Counted from the stretch's first letter, positions 47,775 to 59,419 are shown. The stretch is 64,000 nucleotides of DNA from Dasypus novemcinctus (GCF_030445035.2 NC_080685.1:112332432-112396431); one strand, 5' to 3'. Made by a program: numbers and translations. The notes: a model not told the origin generated them from the sequence alone.

Positions 47775-48970
47775 TTCCAAAGAGGGGCCATCTGACCTGG
47801 TAGTTAACCCCATCTGCCATGACCATAGCACCCATGGATCTCTTTAGCCCTCAAAGGAACCAATACCTGGGGGTTGTATCTGCTTTATCTGTCTCTCAGA
47901 CTCTGCTCAGTTGTGCGTAAGGGCAATCCTTCTGACAGCCTCCAGACTCTTTTTTAGAGACTTGTAGCCATATAAACTCATTTCTCCTTTCCATTTCCCC
48001 CTTACATTAGGTCAAACAGCATTTTAAAGTCATGTTATTTTATGTAGACAGGGATATTCTGCTGATCCACATTGAACCTTCCGTATAAGGTCATTTTCCA
48101 GTTGCATCATCTGTTGGTAGTTGATAGTGGTCCCTCGGTGCCAGGGAGGCTCATCCCCGGGTGTCATGTCCCACACTGGGGGGAAGGCATTGCATTTACA
48201 TGCTGAGTTTGGCTTCAAGACTGGCCACATTTGAGTAACATGCAGGCTGACAGGAGGAAATTCCCAGGCACAATGCTGCTCTAGGCCTTGTTCTTACTTT
48301 AGGCTTATTGGCTCACAAGTATAGTCATTAGCGTCAGGGGCTCACTGTTGAACCCTCACTCCCTCCCGGTCCCCGCCGCTGCACCTGGGAGACTGTTGCT
48401 GCTCCCCTAGGGACCACGGCAGAGCACCACTGACCAGGAACCCAGTACCCCCCCTGTTGTGGTTTTTAATTGTTGCCACTATGAGTATATCCAAACATTA
48501 CCATGCACCCTGGACATATGTTCTGTACAGCTCCCTGTCAGCCATATATCACCTGTCAATGGTATCCTATACCAGTATTCCTCCATTGCCATTGTTGAAC
48601 CACTCTGTGATCCAGAACTCCCTGAAATTTGAAGCCCAATATAATGTCAGGGTCCCTTACTAGGAAATGGCATATAGCGATGGGTTTAAAGGTTAGATAA
48701 AGAATATGTGTTGACTTGGAAAAAATTCTACATCCTATCTTTTTCTTTTTTTTTTTTTTCCCCCTAATTATTGAACTTCTCTTCACAGGAGCCTTAGACC
48801 ACAGCAATGCATATATATAATATACAGCACTCCCATACATCCACCACAAAACCTTTTCCCTTCCACAGTGATACTCTTACACCCTATTCACATCATATTT
48901 ACTTAACATGATGTACAGAGTCTGAGACAATAGCTTTCAAACAAGGTGACATCTGTGCTTACATTGTGGT
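47034..48970 (-). mobile_element. Long L1-type 3'-end insertion, R copy 3
   Basis: The longest R copy apart from 4559-7305. After the part shared with copy 2 it continues through CCTGGGGGTTGTATCTGCTT, GTCATGTCCCACACTGGGGG, CATTTACATGCTGAGTTTGG and ATGATGTACAGAGTCTGAG, paralleling 5430-7270. No clear target duplication was seen at its left end. From 48971 to 50430 I see no gene. Confidence 0.7.
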
Positions 48971-50439
48971 TGGGAGGTAGGCATTGAGATCTGAAGGAGA
49001 GAGAATGAAAGGTAAATATTTGGAGATCTGATGGGAATGAAGAAAATCTGAAATAGTCATTGGAAAGACTGAAGAGCAAGTTAAACAGACAAGTATAGTA
49101 AGATTTTGGTTTGTGTTCAGGAATCATTTGGGGTTGATTAAAATGAATTTTATGGGTTACCAACTACCTAGTTGTGGACTTTCGTCTTAATAGCACTGGC
49201 TGTACAGGTGTAGGCATGGAGAGCAAACAGAGTTGGGTTCATGCAGGGCTATTGTTTTGCCATGTAACAGACCAGAAGAAAGAAAGAGTTTTTGGTTATG
49301 GGTAAGAATGTTGTGGAAAGGACTATATCATCTAAACTAGATAAAGAGAAAGGTGAAAAAACATAGAAGGATGACAGATTGTAAGAAAGTAATGATGCAA
49401 TGAACTGCAGGTACAGGTAAGGGCAAAGAATGGTTATGTTGAGAGTATTAAGCAAGCTGTAAAGACAGAAGGCAAGTGATGCCAAGCATCAGGATAATGT
49501 AATCTTGGGAGTAGTGGGTTGAAATGGACTGGAGATGAGAGGAGGTCTAGAAACTGGTGGGGGAGGGGTAGAGTATGGTATGGGACAGGTCTTAATCTAT
49601 GAGCATGAAAGTCATCCAGAATGATGGCAGTTTTAATATAGAGAAGGTCGGCCCTTCCTGTAGCCAGGGTTTCTGATTAACGGTGACCAAGTAACTGGTT
49701 GATGTCAGTGAAGACAGTGAAGAATGGAAGAATGTGTTATAAAGAAAAAGCATGAGCTTCAAAGGAGTAGGAATTTTTTTTAAAGAGGCAAATTATAATA
49801 ATTTAGAAGTGGTAAATGGGGAGCAAGGAGGAAAACACAACTCTGCCCCTCCCAACCCCATATCTTTGTTTTTCTTTCTGGTTTTCAGGCGTATGGGGTA
49901 TTGGAATATAAATAACCGCTACTTGGTAGGTTCGCAGGCCAGTGGTGTCTTTAGTGAATAGCCAGGTTTCTATTAAGATAGTGGAAAGTTTTCACAACTG
50001 TCCCACGCGAATTTTCCAGTTAAGACCACATTTTAAAATTGTGATCTCCTGAAAAATCTTTTTGCTTTCTTTCTCTTTCCCCCAGCATCCTGTGCCAACA
50101 ATTAAAAACCTTCCCAACTTTCAAGGTTTGATTTCTTGGAATAGGACAAGTGTGTGAACTCCTTTGATTATATGGATGGGAAATGATCTCTCTCTCCTCT
50201 GAATTAGCATTTATTGGCTAAAATAGAATTTATTGGCAATTACATTTGCATTCATTTTGTTTTATTTATAATTATTCTCTACCAGATTGTAGCTCTATAT
50301 CTAATATTACATTATTATTTGTTAATGAGAGCAAATCAAATTAATTTGCTTCTGAAAACCTATTTGCAATAATTACCCCTTTACTTCTATGTATTGAAAA
50401 TCTACCAGTTAGGTAAGTCTTAGAAAAAATATAGAAAGA

Positions 50440-50800
50440 GGCCCTTTCCTACTGGCGGTGCTGAAGTCAGGGAGAGGGACAAAGAAGTGTAATACAGGGG
50501 CATTTTCAGGACTTGAAATTGTCCTGACAATGCAACGACAGATATGGGTCATTATATATAAGGCCATAACCTGCAGAGTTGAGTGGGAAAGAGTATGAAC
50601 TACAATCCATGCTTAGTGGCCATGTTCCAAAATGTGTTCATCAATTGCAATGAATGTACCACACTAATGAAATAAGTTTTTAATGTGGGGAAAAGTGAAA
50701 GGTATGGGGAGTGGGGCATATGGGAATCCCTTATTTTTTTTATGTAATAATTTATGTAATCTAAGTATCTTTTAAAAATAAATAAAAGATGATTGAAAAA
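50440..50800 (+). repeat. Repeat R, diverged sense copy with A-rich end
   Basis: GGGGCATTTTCAGGACTTGA ... AATTGTCCTGAC ... GGGAAAGAGTATGAACTACA ... GCATATGGGAATCCCTTATT, ending AAAAATAAATAAAAGATG. Same family and orientation as 1-463, older. Confidence 0.65.
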
Positions 50801-50944
50801 GAGGCCCTTTTTAAATTTTCTGCATTTATACCTAAATTTTTCTATGCAGTCACCAAATTACAGTTAATAAAAAAGTATTTTGCTCTATATTTATTTTTAT
50901 AAGAATTTACATAATAAAGATTTATTTTGATAATAAAATCAACA

Positions 50945-51165
50945 ACTAGAATTTATCTCAGTAAACATTTACTGTGTGTTTTAAGTACTAACTAATTTAA
51001 TCCTAATAACCTTCTATGAGGTTGTTATTATAATGCTCATTTTAAAATTGAGGAAAGTAAGGCAGACAGATAATTTACAAAATCATACAACTGCAGGTGG
51101 TAAAGCTTGTATCTGAGATTGGAATCCATGTGGTTTCACTGAGTCCCTACTCTTAGCCACTGTGT
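50945..51165 (-). repeat. MIR SINE
   Basis: A well-preserved reverse copy: AATCCTAATAACCTTCTATG ... CTCATTTTAAAATTGAGGAA ... ATACAACTGCAGGTGGTAAA ... TCTTAGCCACTGTGTTAT. It ends about 70 bp before exon B. Confidence 0.75.
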
Positions 51166-51233
51166 TATATTGCTTCATAAACTGGTTGACTATATTGCTT
51201 GGTATATTCAGTTAATGAAGGTTTTCTTTTCAG

Positions 51234-51383
51234 ATTACCTTAAAGAAAATATAACACAACAACATGTAGTTGCTCCAGAACCAGTTTCTCATAAGAAGAA
51301 AGAGAAATTAATTGATAAAAAGGATAAAGCTCATGCTTGTCCAAAAGTTAGGAAAACCAGGCTTGTGTCATATGATAAAACAG
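51234..51383 (+). CDS. Internal coding exon B of an unrecognised gene
   Basis: Acceptor GAAGGTTTTCTTTTCAG ends at 51233 and a strong donor ACAG/GTATGT follows 51383. The 150-bp exon is two bases, 49 codons and one base, in phase with exon A on its left and exon C on its right. It encodes YLKENITQQHVVAPEPVSH, then a strongly basic run (KKKEKLIDKKDK) and CPKVRKTRLVSYDKT. The lysine clusters resemble nuclear-localisation or nucleic-acid/microtubule-contact segments, but this is only composition. No transposon character is visible in the exon, and its flanks are an old MIR and an L1 fragment. Confidence 0.85.
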
Positions 51384-51439
51384 GTATGTAGTATGACTGA
51401 ACTAGCTTGTTTAGAAGACATTACACTTTTTCAAATTGT

Positions 51440-51540
51440 TCTGTAGTTTATGTGCTTGTATTGGATATAGATTTTAGAAGAAACAGACTTACTGAATTTT
51501 ATGTGTTTGGCTACTTAAAAAATTGTTAAAATGCTTTGTA
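51440..51540. repeat. Left copy of ~95-bp direct repeat flanking an L1 fragment
   Basis: CTGTAGTTTATGTGCTTGTA ... GATTTTAGAAGAAACAG ... AAAAATTGTTAAAATGCTTT recurs at 52156-52250 with roughly 80% identity. The two copies sit at the two ends of the L1 3'UTR fragment. Confidence 0.7.
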
Positions 51541-51545
51541 ATTAA

Positions 51546-52155
51546 AAAATATTTTTTAACAAATCAATTTTATTGATTCATATTAATGAAGCATAAATCC
51601 ATCCAAAGTGTATAATCAGTGGTATTTGATATAATCTCATAGTTGTGCATTCATCACTTCAGTCATTTTTAGAGCCTTTTCATTTTTTAATAATAATTAA
51701 AAAAAGCAAACAAAATTCATCACCTCTCAACCTCTCTATGCTTCCCCTGCTGTACATAGCTGCTATTCCATTTCTCTCTTCCTAGTTTATTTGTATTTAT
51801 ATTTTGTAAAAACAGTCTTATATATACATATTTTATATGAGGTTTCACTATGTTTAACAGTCCCATGTTACATTTTTTAGGTTTCCTTTCTAGTACTATA
51901 CAAGACCTTAGACTTTCCCTTTCAACTATCGTACCCATATAATAGCTCTGCTAGTTACCAACACTATGATCTTCTTTCACCATTTCTATTCATTTCTAAA
52001 GATTTACAAACAGTCTTTTTACCAATTCTGCACAGATTAACCCTCCACTTTCCATTTTCTACCCTCCTTCTATTTTCTGGTGACCTAAATTCTGATTGTT
52101 AACTCCACGAATTTACACAATGTGTTTAGTTCATAATAGCACAATCATGCCATAT
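51546..52155 (-). repeat. L1 3'UTR fragment
   Basis: CCATCCAAAGTGTATAATCA, GTTGTGCATTCATCACTTCA, CCAATTCTGCACAGATTAAC and ATTTTCTGGTGACCTAAATT run in the same order as at 59880-60440. It ends in the CACAATCATGCCATATT step of that family. Confidence 0.8.
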
Positions 52156-52250
52156 TCTGTGGTTTTATGTGCTTATGCTGGACACAGATTTTAGAAAAAG
52201 TCTTACTGAGTTTTATATGGTTGCTTAAAGAATTGTTAAAAATTCTTTTT
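52156..52250. repeat. Right copy of ~95-bp direct repeat
   Basis: CTGTGGTTTTATGTGCTTAT ... ACACAGATTTTAGAAAAAG ... AAAGAATTGTTAAAAATTCT. Partner of 51440-51540. From 52251 to 52734 no feature is seen. Confidence 0.7.
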
Positions 52251-52734
52251 TATTCTTTTTGAAAATCTAAAGTATCATTGCATTAAAAACTGACAGATTC
52301 TTCAGTGACTGTGTTACTAATTGAAAACAGTCACTGAAAATTACGGAACAATGAATAAGGTAAAACAGTATGGTTTTGATTTATACTTGTAGTAAAACTT
52401 GATGGTATGGTATCATTTCATTTCACAATTTTATGTCTTTGTTTGATGCAGAGCTTAAATCCCCAAATAAATAATTCATTTGAAAAGATTTTCTTCTACT
52501 AATGTTTTCCAATTTGTTGTTTCTCTAAATCTGAATTCTTATTTATACTAATATTTCATATTTCATAGGAAAAAAGTAAACTTTCTTATTTTTGATTGAA
52601 ATACCATGATCCAGAAGTGGATTTATCATAAAGCTGTAGAATCTTAAGCTTTGGATCCCCTTACTAATAAGCCTTCCTTTTCTCAGAGAAGATTCCCCCA
52701 AATTGTAAATGCCTCAGATACCACAAAATCTGCA

Positions 52735-53225
52735 TGGTTGTGATAGACTTTAAGGTAGCCCCTATGAGCCCTACCTTCAGGTGTTTCTACCTTTCTATAA
52801 TCTCTTCCCCTTGAGTGTGGTTGGGACCTATAACTGCTTCTAAAAGAATATGGCAAAGATAATGGGATGTCACTCCTGTGATTACGTTATGTAAGACCAT
52901 ATCTTACTAGCAGACGTGTTTCAGAGTCTTTCCACCTTTCTCTGGCTCTGAAGATGCAGGCTGCTGTGACCCTTATAGCCACATGGAAATAAATTCTGTC
53001 AACACCCTGAGGAAGATTGAAAGCAGATCTTTTCCCATTCAGATCTCTAGATGAGATTCTAATCCCAGCCAACATCTTGATTACAATCTTTGAGACTGTG
53101 AGCAGAGGACCCCTTTAAGTCATACCCAGACTCCTTTGACCCACAGAGACTGTCTTAATAAATCTTTGTTGTTTAACACTACAAAGTTTATGGTGATCTT
53201 TTGCATAGCAGTAGAAAACTAAAAC
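52735..53225 (+). mobile_element. LTR, MaLR/ERVL-like
   Basis: TGGTTGTGATAGACTTTAAG start, CCTACCTTCAGGTG, ATGGGATGTCACTCCTGTGA, CACCCTGAGGAAGATTGAAA, and an end with TTGCATAGCAGTAGAAAACT and AAAACA. Sense orientation. Confidence 0.6.
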
Positions 53226-53404
53226 AGAAGTAAAATTAAAATGTAAAACATGCAGCTAAAGGCTCCCCTTCATCCCCAGTGACACCTTTTACTTTTCTTG
53301 TTCTTTTTTCCCAGAGGTTACAATTAGGGTCAGCTAACAACTATCTTGAAATTGATGACCATTTCCATTTATGGTTTTAAATTTTTTCTGTATTTATAGT
53401 TATC

Positions 53405-53910
53405 CATGGTGGTAATTTAAAAATTTTTCCAGAATTCTTTGATACTTTTTCCTTTGAGTGAGGGCTGCAGTTAGTGACTCAATTCTAACAAAGAGACTAT
53501 GGTAGAAGTGACAGTGAATCACTTCTAAGACTGGGTCATAGAAAGTATTGCAGCTTCCTGTCTTGCCTTCTTGTGGATCATTTCCTCTGGTGGAAGCCAG
53601 CTGTCTTATCATGAAGACACTCAAGCAGCCCTATGGAGAGATCCACGTGGTGAAGAACTGAAGCTTCCTGCTAACAGCAATGTGAGCAAGCTTTCCCAGA
53701 AGAGGATCCTTATGCACCAGTCAAGCCTTCACATGCAGGAGCTCTGGAGAACATTTTGATTGCAACCTAGTAAGAAAAACCCTAAGCTGGAAAGATGCAG
53801 CTATGCTACTTCTAAACACCTAGCCTGTAGAAACTGTGAGATAAAAATGTTTATTGATTTAAACCCCTAAGTTTTATGGTAATCAGTTACACACAGCAAT
53901 AGATAATTAA
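53405..53910 (+). mobile_element. LTR, MLT1-like
   Basis: GGGCTGCAGTTAGTGACTCA, TGGATCATTTCCTCTGGTGG, GCTGTCTTATCATGAAGACA, CCTCAAGCAGCCC-type block, TGCACCAGTCAAGCCTTCAC and AAACTGTGAGATAAAAATG. It ends near CACACAGCAATAGATAATTA. The inner open frame 53571-53759 is LTR read-through. Confidence 0.6.
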
Positions 53911-53999
53911 TATATCCATAAAATATATAACATTATTTTGTGTATACAGATCTCACATGCAATGTTGACCTACAAAGCCAGATACAGAAGAATACATAC

Positions 54000-54270
54000 A
54001 GTGTGATTCCACTTATGTAAAGTAAAAATTAGGCAAAATTGATATCTGGTCCTAGAAATCAGAATAGTGGTTTCCCTCGTGGGGTTGTGGTAAAGTGGGG
54101 ATAGTATCTAGACTTAAGGAGTGCTAGGATTTCTTTTTCCCCTTGTCTTATGTGCTGATTACAGGTAGTGTAAATTTTTGAAAATTCATAGCTCTATATG
54201 ATATGTGTTCTTTTTTGTTTGTATACTTGAATAAGTTTAAAAATATGTAAGTACATAGCATTTTATTATA
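54000..54270 (+). repeat. Old L1 3'UTR (L1MB/MC-like)
   Basis: GTGTGATTCCACTTATGTAA, AAATCAGAATAGTGGTTTCC and GTACTTTGAATA-type ending (ATACTTGAATAAGTTTAAAA). Typical sense L1M tail. 54271-55289 shows no gene. Confidence 0.6.
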
Positions 54271-55289
54271 TCCTTTTGTAACGTACTCCTTTTTTGAGAT
54301 TCAATCATTTTGATGAATGCCCTTGGATTTTGCATTTTTTAAATGATGACTTTTTGTCTGGAAGCCCTCTTTTCTTTATTCTTCCATCTAAAGCCTTACA
54401 TTATTTAAGATCTGTTTTTGAGCTGTCTTCTACAAAGCTCTCAGTGAGTACCCTAGTTTGAAGTAATCTCTTCCTTTAGAATTAATATAGTGCTCACTAT
54501 TTTGACAGCTTTTATATATTATCTTGTATTGTGAGAACACAGTCACTTAATAAAATAATATCTTCAATTATATCATTAACTCCCATTGATAGAAACTCTG
54601 TTTTAAGCTTTTTTTGAAAGAAAGTTTTTATTTTCAACCAAAAGAAGTAGATATGTAATTTTATCTTTAGAAGCCAGAAGAACTCTTCCCTGCTACCTTC
54701 ATTATTGTTACTTCTACTAAAGATCCTGTCCTACAATATGGTTTCTTTAAGGTCATAGATTATAAATTGGGAACTGGAAGTTAAAACTTGTTACATACCG
54801 AGGAAGTTTCAAGATTGTGGCTATAACAGAAGATAATGTATTGTTGTCTAGATAGTCAAAATAAATTCAGTCTCTATTTTGCTTCCTGGTTTTTTTTCAT
54901 GATTTTCATCTGGTAGATTGCCTTTTAAACATTGCAATCACTTGATCTTGTTATTGGTATCCATTTTCCTGTCTCAAAGGGAAAGCAGGATATAGGCCAG
55001 TCTTTCCATATATCTGAAATAAAGAATTGCTATCTCGGATCAGACCCATGCACACAGTATGTTAAGGAAGTGCATCCCTCTCCAAGGTTAAGTATGTAAT
55101 ATATTGTGCATTTTTAATAAATATCCATGATTCTGTCATCCATGAATCACTGCAACCCTTTTTAAAGAAAATCCCTTGTTTTAAAAACTCTTTTGGAGAA
55201 TACTTATTTTGTAAAATCATTCTTTTTTAATTTGCCCTGAATTTCCTCCTTTTCCCAGAAGTGCCTTTATTCTTATTTTATGAATTCTC

Positions 55290-55887
55290 TATTAGTCATC
55301 CAAAGGGGCACTGATGCAAAATACCAGAAATTGGTTGGTTTTTATAAAGGGTATTTATTTGGGGTAGGAGTTTACCAGGCCATAAAACCTAAGTTACTTT
55401 CCTCACCAAAGTCTATCTGGAGCAAGATGCTGCAGACATCTGCAAGGGTCCAGGCTTCCTAGGTTCCTACGTTCCTGGGGCTTGCTTTTCTCTGGGTTCA
55501 AGGTTACTCACAGATAACAGACATGGCAAAGGACAGAGTTAGGAGGGTTTTTAATGTTGGAATTTTGATGTTGGAGTTTGATGCTGAAATCTTAAGCTGG
55601 AGTGTCCTGGAAAGTAAGCACACAGAGGAAAGAGAATTAAGCCCTGGGAAGAGAGGAACCCTGAGTCCAGAGAGAAGCAAGACCTGGGAAGAGAGGAACC
55701 CAGGAAGCCTGAACCCTGGCAGATGTCAGCAGCCATCTTTCTCCAACACGTGAAAATAGACTTTAGTGAGGAAAGTAACCTATTCTTTATGGCCTGGTAT
55801 CCGTAAGCTCCTACCCCAAATACCCTTTATAAAGCCAACAGGCTTCTGGTATTTTGCATTAGCACCCCTTTGACTGACTAATACAAT
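55290..55887. mobile_element. Fold-back (inverted) LTR pair
   Basis: The left arm TATTAGTCATCCAAAGGGGC ... TTATAAAGGGTATTTATTTG ... GGCCATAAAACC is the reverse complement of the right arm (GGCCTGGTATCCGTAAGCTC ... CTTTATAAAGCCAACAGG ... TTGACTGACTAATACA). Arms are about 130 bp (about 55290-55415 and 55755-55887). From about 55508 rightward it reads as the sense 3' part of the LTR family at 6531; the left part is the same family inverted. Confidence 0.7.
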
Positions 55888-56784
55888 GTTTTTCATTGTT
55901 GTTTTAATTTGTAATACTCTTCTTATTAATGAAATTGAATGTATTTCATATGTTTACTGGTCATTTGTTTTTTCCTGTACATTGTTTGCTCATCATATTA
56001 TTGAATTATTTGCCTCTTATTGTTTGGTAAGAATTCTTTAAATATTTGGTATATTAATCTCTTGCCTCTTATATAGGTTGTAAATATTTTCTCCTAATTT
56101 TCCAATTATGTTTTATTTTTATTTATTGAGGTTTTCATTGTATGTAAGTTGTTAAGTTTGATGAAGTCAAGCATATTATAATTTTCTTTTTATTCTTTTA
56201 ATTTTTAAAAATTTTTAAAGATTTATTTTTTATTTATTCCCCCCCCAGTTGTCTGCTCTCTGTGTCCATTCGCTGTGTGTTCTTCTGTGACTGCTTCTAT
56301 CCTTACCAGCAGCACCAGGAATCTGTGTTTCTTTTTGTTGTGTCATCTTGCTGTGTCGCTCTCCATGTGTGCAGCGCCATTCTTGGGCAGGCTGCACTTT
56401 CTTTCACGTTGGGCAGCTCTCCTTACGGGGTGCATTCCTTGTGCGTCGGGCTCCCCTACGCGGGGGACACCCCTGCATGGCATGGCACTCCTTGTGCGCA
56501 TCAGCACTGCGCATTGGCCAGCTCCACACGGGTCAAGGGGGCCTGGGGTTTGAACCGTGGACCTCCCATGTCGTAGGCGGACGCCCTATCTATTGGGCCA
56601 AGTCCACTTCCCATAATTTTCTTTTTAAATGCTCTGATTCTTGTTTAGGAAGCCTTTCGTACCCTGGGCTTATAAATATATTCTTTCATGCTTTCTTCTA
56701 ATAGTTCTATCAGTTTTGTTTTTCCATATTCTCTAATCCATCTGTACATTTCCGTTTGTAAATGGTATAAAGTATAGTTTTATT
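55888..56784 (-). repeat. Old L1 ORF2/3' region (interrupted by a SINE)
   Basis: Antisense L1 text: TTTCATATGTTTACTGGTCA, GTAAGAATTCTTTAAATATT, GTAAATATTTTCTCCTAATT, and after the SINE GGAAGCCTTTCGTACCCTGG. Strongly mutated. Confidence 0.55.
56193..56612 (-). mobile_element. DAS-type tRNA-derived SINE, long form
   Basis: A perfect 15-bp duplication ATAATTTTCTTTTTA (56178-56192 and 56613-56627) brackets it. A-box TTGGCCCAATAG and B-box GGTTCAAACCCC in the sense strand. More diverged than the copies at 5873 and 42846. Confidence 0.9.
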
Positions 56785-57445
56785 TTGCTAAAAGCTGCTG
56801 GGACCAATATATCAGAAATGGGTTGGCTCTTATAATGGGAATTTATTAGGTTAAAAACTTACAATTCTGAGAATGTGAAAATGTCCAAATCAGGGCATCA
56901 TCAGAGATGCTGTCTCACCAAAAGTCAGTGCTGGTGATCCTGAACTCCTGCCATGTGGCAAGACACAGTGGTGGCAATTGGGTCTGGGTCTCTGCCTTCT
57001 CCTGCAAGCTTCTTCTCCCTGAGCTCAGCTGTGGGTGATGAGGCATATGGCTCATCTCTCACCTTCCCCTCTGGGCCTCCTCTCTTTCAGTGTCTGGGGC
57101 CCCTTTCCATACCTCTGTGCTCCACTGATTCCAGCCTGTGGCTCTGGGACCTCTCTCTCAGCCTCTCGGGGTTTCTCTCTTTCTGCCACTTTTCTATGTG
57201 TGTCTCTGCATGTTTCTCCTATTTATAAAGGACTCTAATAAGAGGATTAGGACCCAACATGGGTCCTACAGTCTAATCAATGGCCCTTAACTAAAGCAAT
57301 CTAGTAAAAAAGTGATCTAATCAAAAGATCCCTTAACTGAATCTAACTGAAAGGTCCACCCACAATAAGGTTATACATACAAGAATGCGTTAGCTTAAGA
57401 AAACAACTTTTCTGGGGTCCACAAGAGACTCAGACCAGCACAGAG
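56785..57445 (-). mobile_element. LTR, MaLR/ERVL-like
   Basis: Begins near TGCTAAAAGCTGCTGGGACC, then ATCAGAAATGGGTTGGCTCT, TATTTATAAAGGACTCTAAT and CTAACTGAAAGGTCCACC. It ends near CAGACCAGCACAGAG. The C/T-rich middle yields serine-rich open frames that are not genes. Confidence 0.6.
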
Positions 57446-57780
57446 TGCATATAACTTCATATTTGCATATTTTTCCTAATGGCTAGCAATTTTTCCACCA
57501 AGATTTTTATTGAATTGTTAATCTTTCCTCTTTTGATTTGAAATAACTCCTTTTTCACTTGCCAAATTTTCTTTTACATAAATTTGTATTTCTAGACCCT
57601 ATTCTGTTCTCTTTTCCAGTGTCAATACTAAACCATTTTAATTTCTATAGCTATATAATATGCTTTTATGATCTGCTTATTTGTATATATATCATTACTT
57701 ATCTTGTTATGCTAATTTTCAGTACCTCATTTCTTTTATACCTTTCTTTTCAATTAAATATTTTAGAATTTATTGCCATG
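57446..57780 (-). repeat. Old L1 fragment (continuation across the LTR)
   Basis: ATTGAATTGTTAATCTTTCC, ATTTTAATTTCTATAGCTAT and AATATTTTAGAATTTATTGC are antisense L1M-like. Resumes the element broken by the LTR. 57781-58217 shows nothing assignable. Confidence 0.4.
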
Positions 57781-58217
57781 TTTAAGGAGTTAGCAGAGTC
57801 TGAGCTTAGAATGAGACAAATGAGGTGCCTAGGGCACAAAATGTAAAGAGGTACTCACAAGATCATGCAAGTGTCTCACAGTGCTGGCACTGTTTTACAC
57901 AATAGTTCAAATCTCTTGTAATCCTTAACAAAGAAACTGTCTAAATTGATGTTGTTTGTGATCTCTGAAGGGCTAGAAATCTAGAACAATTTTTTAATAT
58001 TGATGCCAGCATGTCTTTTTGTATGCTTCTCCCTCCCATGATTTGTTTTTCAAGAAAAGAAGTTTGAGGGGTTGAGGTAAAAGGACAGCCTGTAGAACAT
58101 GGTGGATAAAAGCCAAGAAAAGAGAATGTTTTAAGAAGGAGAGAGTCATTAGCTGCCAAGAGTTCAAAGAAAATAGAGTCCAAAAGGCACATATATTGGA
58201 TTAGTTTCTTTGTTTCT

Positions 58218-58275
58218 GTTTCTTTCTTTTTCTTTCTTTCTTTCTTTTTTTTCTTTCTTCTTACTTTCTTTCTTA
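58218..58275. repeat. (TTTC)n low-complexity tract
   Basis: Imperfect CTTT/TTTC units. Confidence 0.85.
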
Positions 58276-58759
58276 GCTCAATATATTTTTATTGAGTGAA
58301 TTAAGGAGCTATAGAACTCTTACTCAATACTAAACTTCTATGTATTTATTTTTTTATAAAACTTTTAAAATTAAAGTTAATTTTTTAGTAAGAATGTTTC
58401 AATTTCTCATAGTCATCTCTTTTCCCATTTTACTGCATCTACTCCACTTTAAAGCTTTATTTAAAAAGCCTTTTAACTGGCTACTGTTGCAGTTCTCTTT
58501 TCTTGCTAACTACTTGTGTAATTGTGGAGTTAGGTCTTTTTTGATATCCTTTCTAAATAGATAAATATTATTCCCTCTTTGCAGCTTCTGTTAAAACTGA
58601 ATTTTAAGCTATATTTTTGCCTCTAATACTTTTTTTGTAGGTTTTAAATGTTACCATTTAAATTTTTCTTTATGTAGAAATATTTGGGTTATTATACATT
58701 ATTCTTAAACTATTCTCATATTTTTATTTATATTGGATTTTTTAAATGTTCTAAACCAG

Positions 58760-58893
58760 AACCAAAGGATGATGATGCTGTGAGACATATTATTAGGCTA
58801 CGAGAAAAGTTTGGTTGGCAAACTAAATTACCACAACATAATTTGGAATGCAGAAGTTCCAGAAATACAATTCAGAAGACTATTATTCTAAAG
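58760..58893 (+). CDS. Internal coding exon C of an unrecognised gene
   Basis: Acceptor TTTTTTAAATGTTCTAAACCAG ends at 58759 after a T-rich tract, and the donor AAAG/GTATTA follows 58893. Two bases complete a GAA codon with the last G of exon B. Then 44 codons end on a codon boundary (phase 0). It encodes PKDDDAVRHIIRLREKFGWQ, an acidic-then-amphipathic segment, followed by TKLPQHNLEC and a basic RSSRNTIQK end. Together with exons A and B this gives about 143 residues in one uninterrupted frame. I do not recognise the family. The phase-0 donor means at least one further exon to the right of 59000, and I see no obvious one before 64000. Confidence 0.85.
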
Positions 58894-59419
58894 GTATTAT
58901 TTAATTTTATTCAATTTTATTAATTTTTAATGTAAAAATAAATATTTACATCTTAATCTTTATTTAATATAGATATTACATCAAATCAGACATGTAAATA
59001 TCAAATTACAGTCAAATTACAATGAATATTTCATTTCACTTATTTAAAGAAGGGGAGAACAGATAAAACATATAAATTGGAAGTCTTTAGTATGTCAAAT
59101 ATTTGTGCCTGTCTTCTCTCATCCTTTTCTCTAACTCATTGGGTCTCCCAAGAAGAGGTCCCATCTAACTGAAATTTCAGCCTTTTCTTCCTGTATTTCA
59201 TTTCTTCGTGATTAAAAATAAATTCGAATGTAATTTTGTAACTTTCTATTCTTCTCACTGTCTTACTCCCTGCTACCAGATTTTACATTTCATGATCTTG
59301 ATATTTCTTTATCTTTTTCATTTTCTCATTATCCATTAACTTCTTTCTTCAGAGAAATTTCATTTTGTTCAAGATCATATGAACAAAGGGTGGTGATAAA
59401 GACTAAGATTTTCCAATTG

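Noticed and set aside
56953..57238. Serine/leucine-rich 67-91-codon frames
   Set aside because: Contained in a C/T-rich LTR; composition only.
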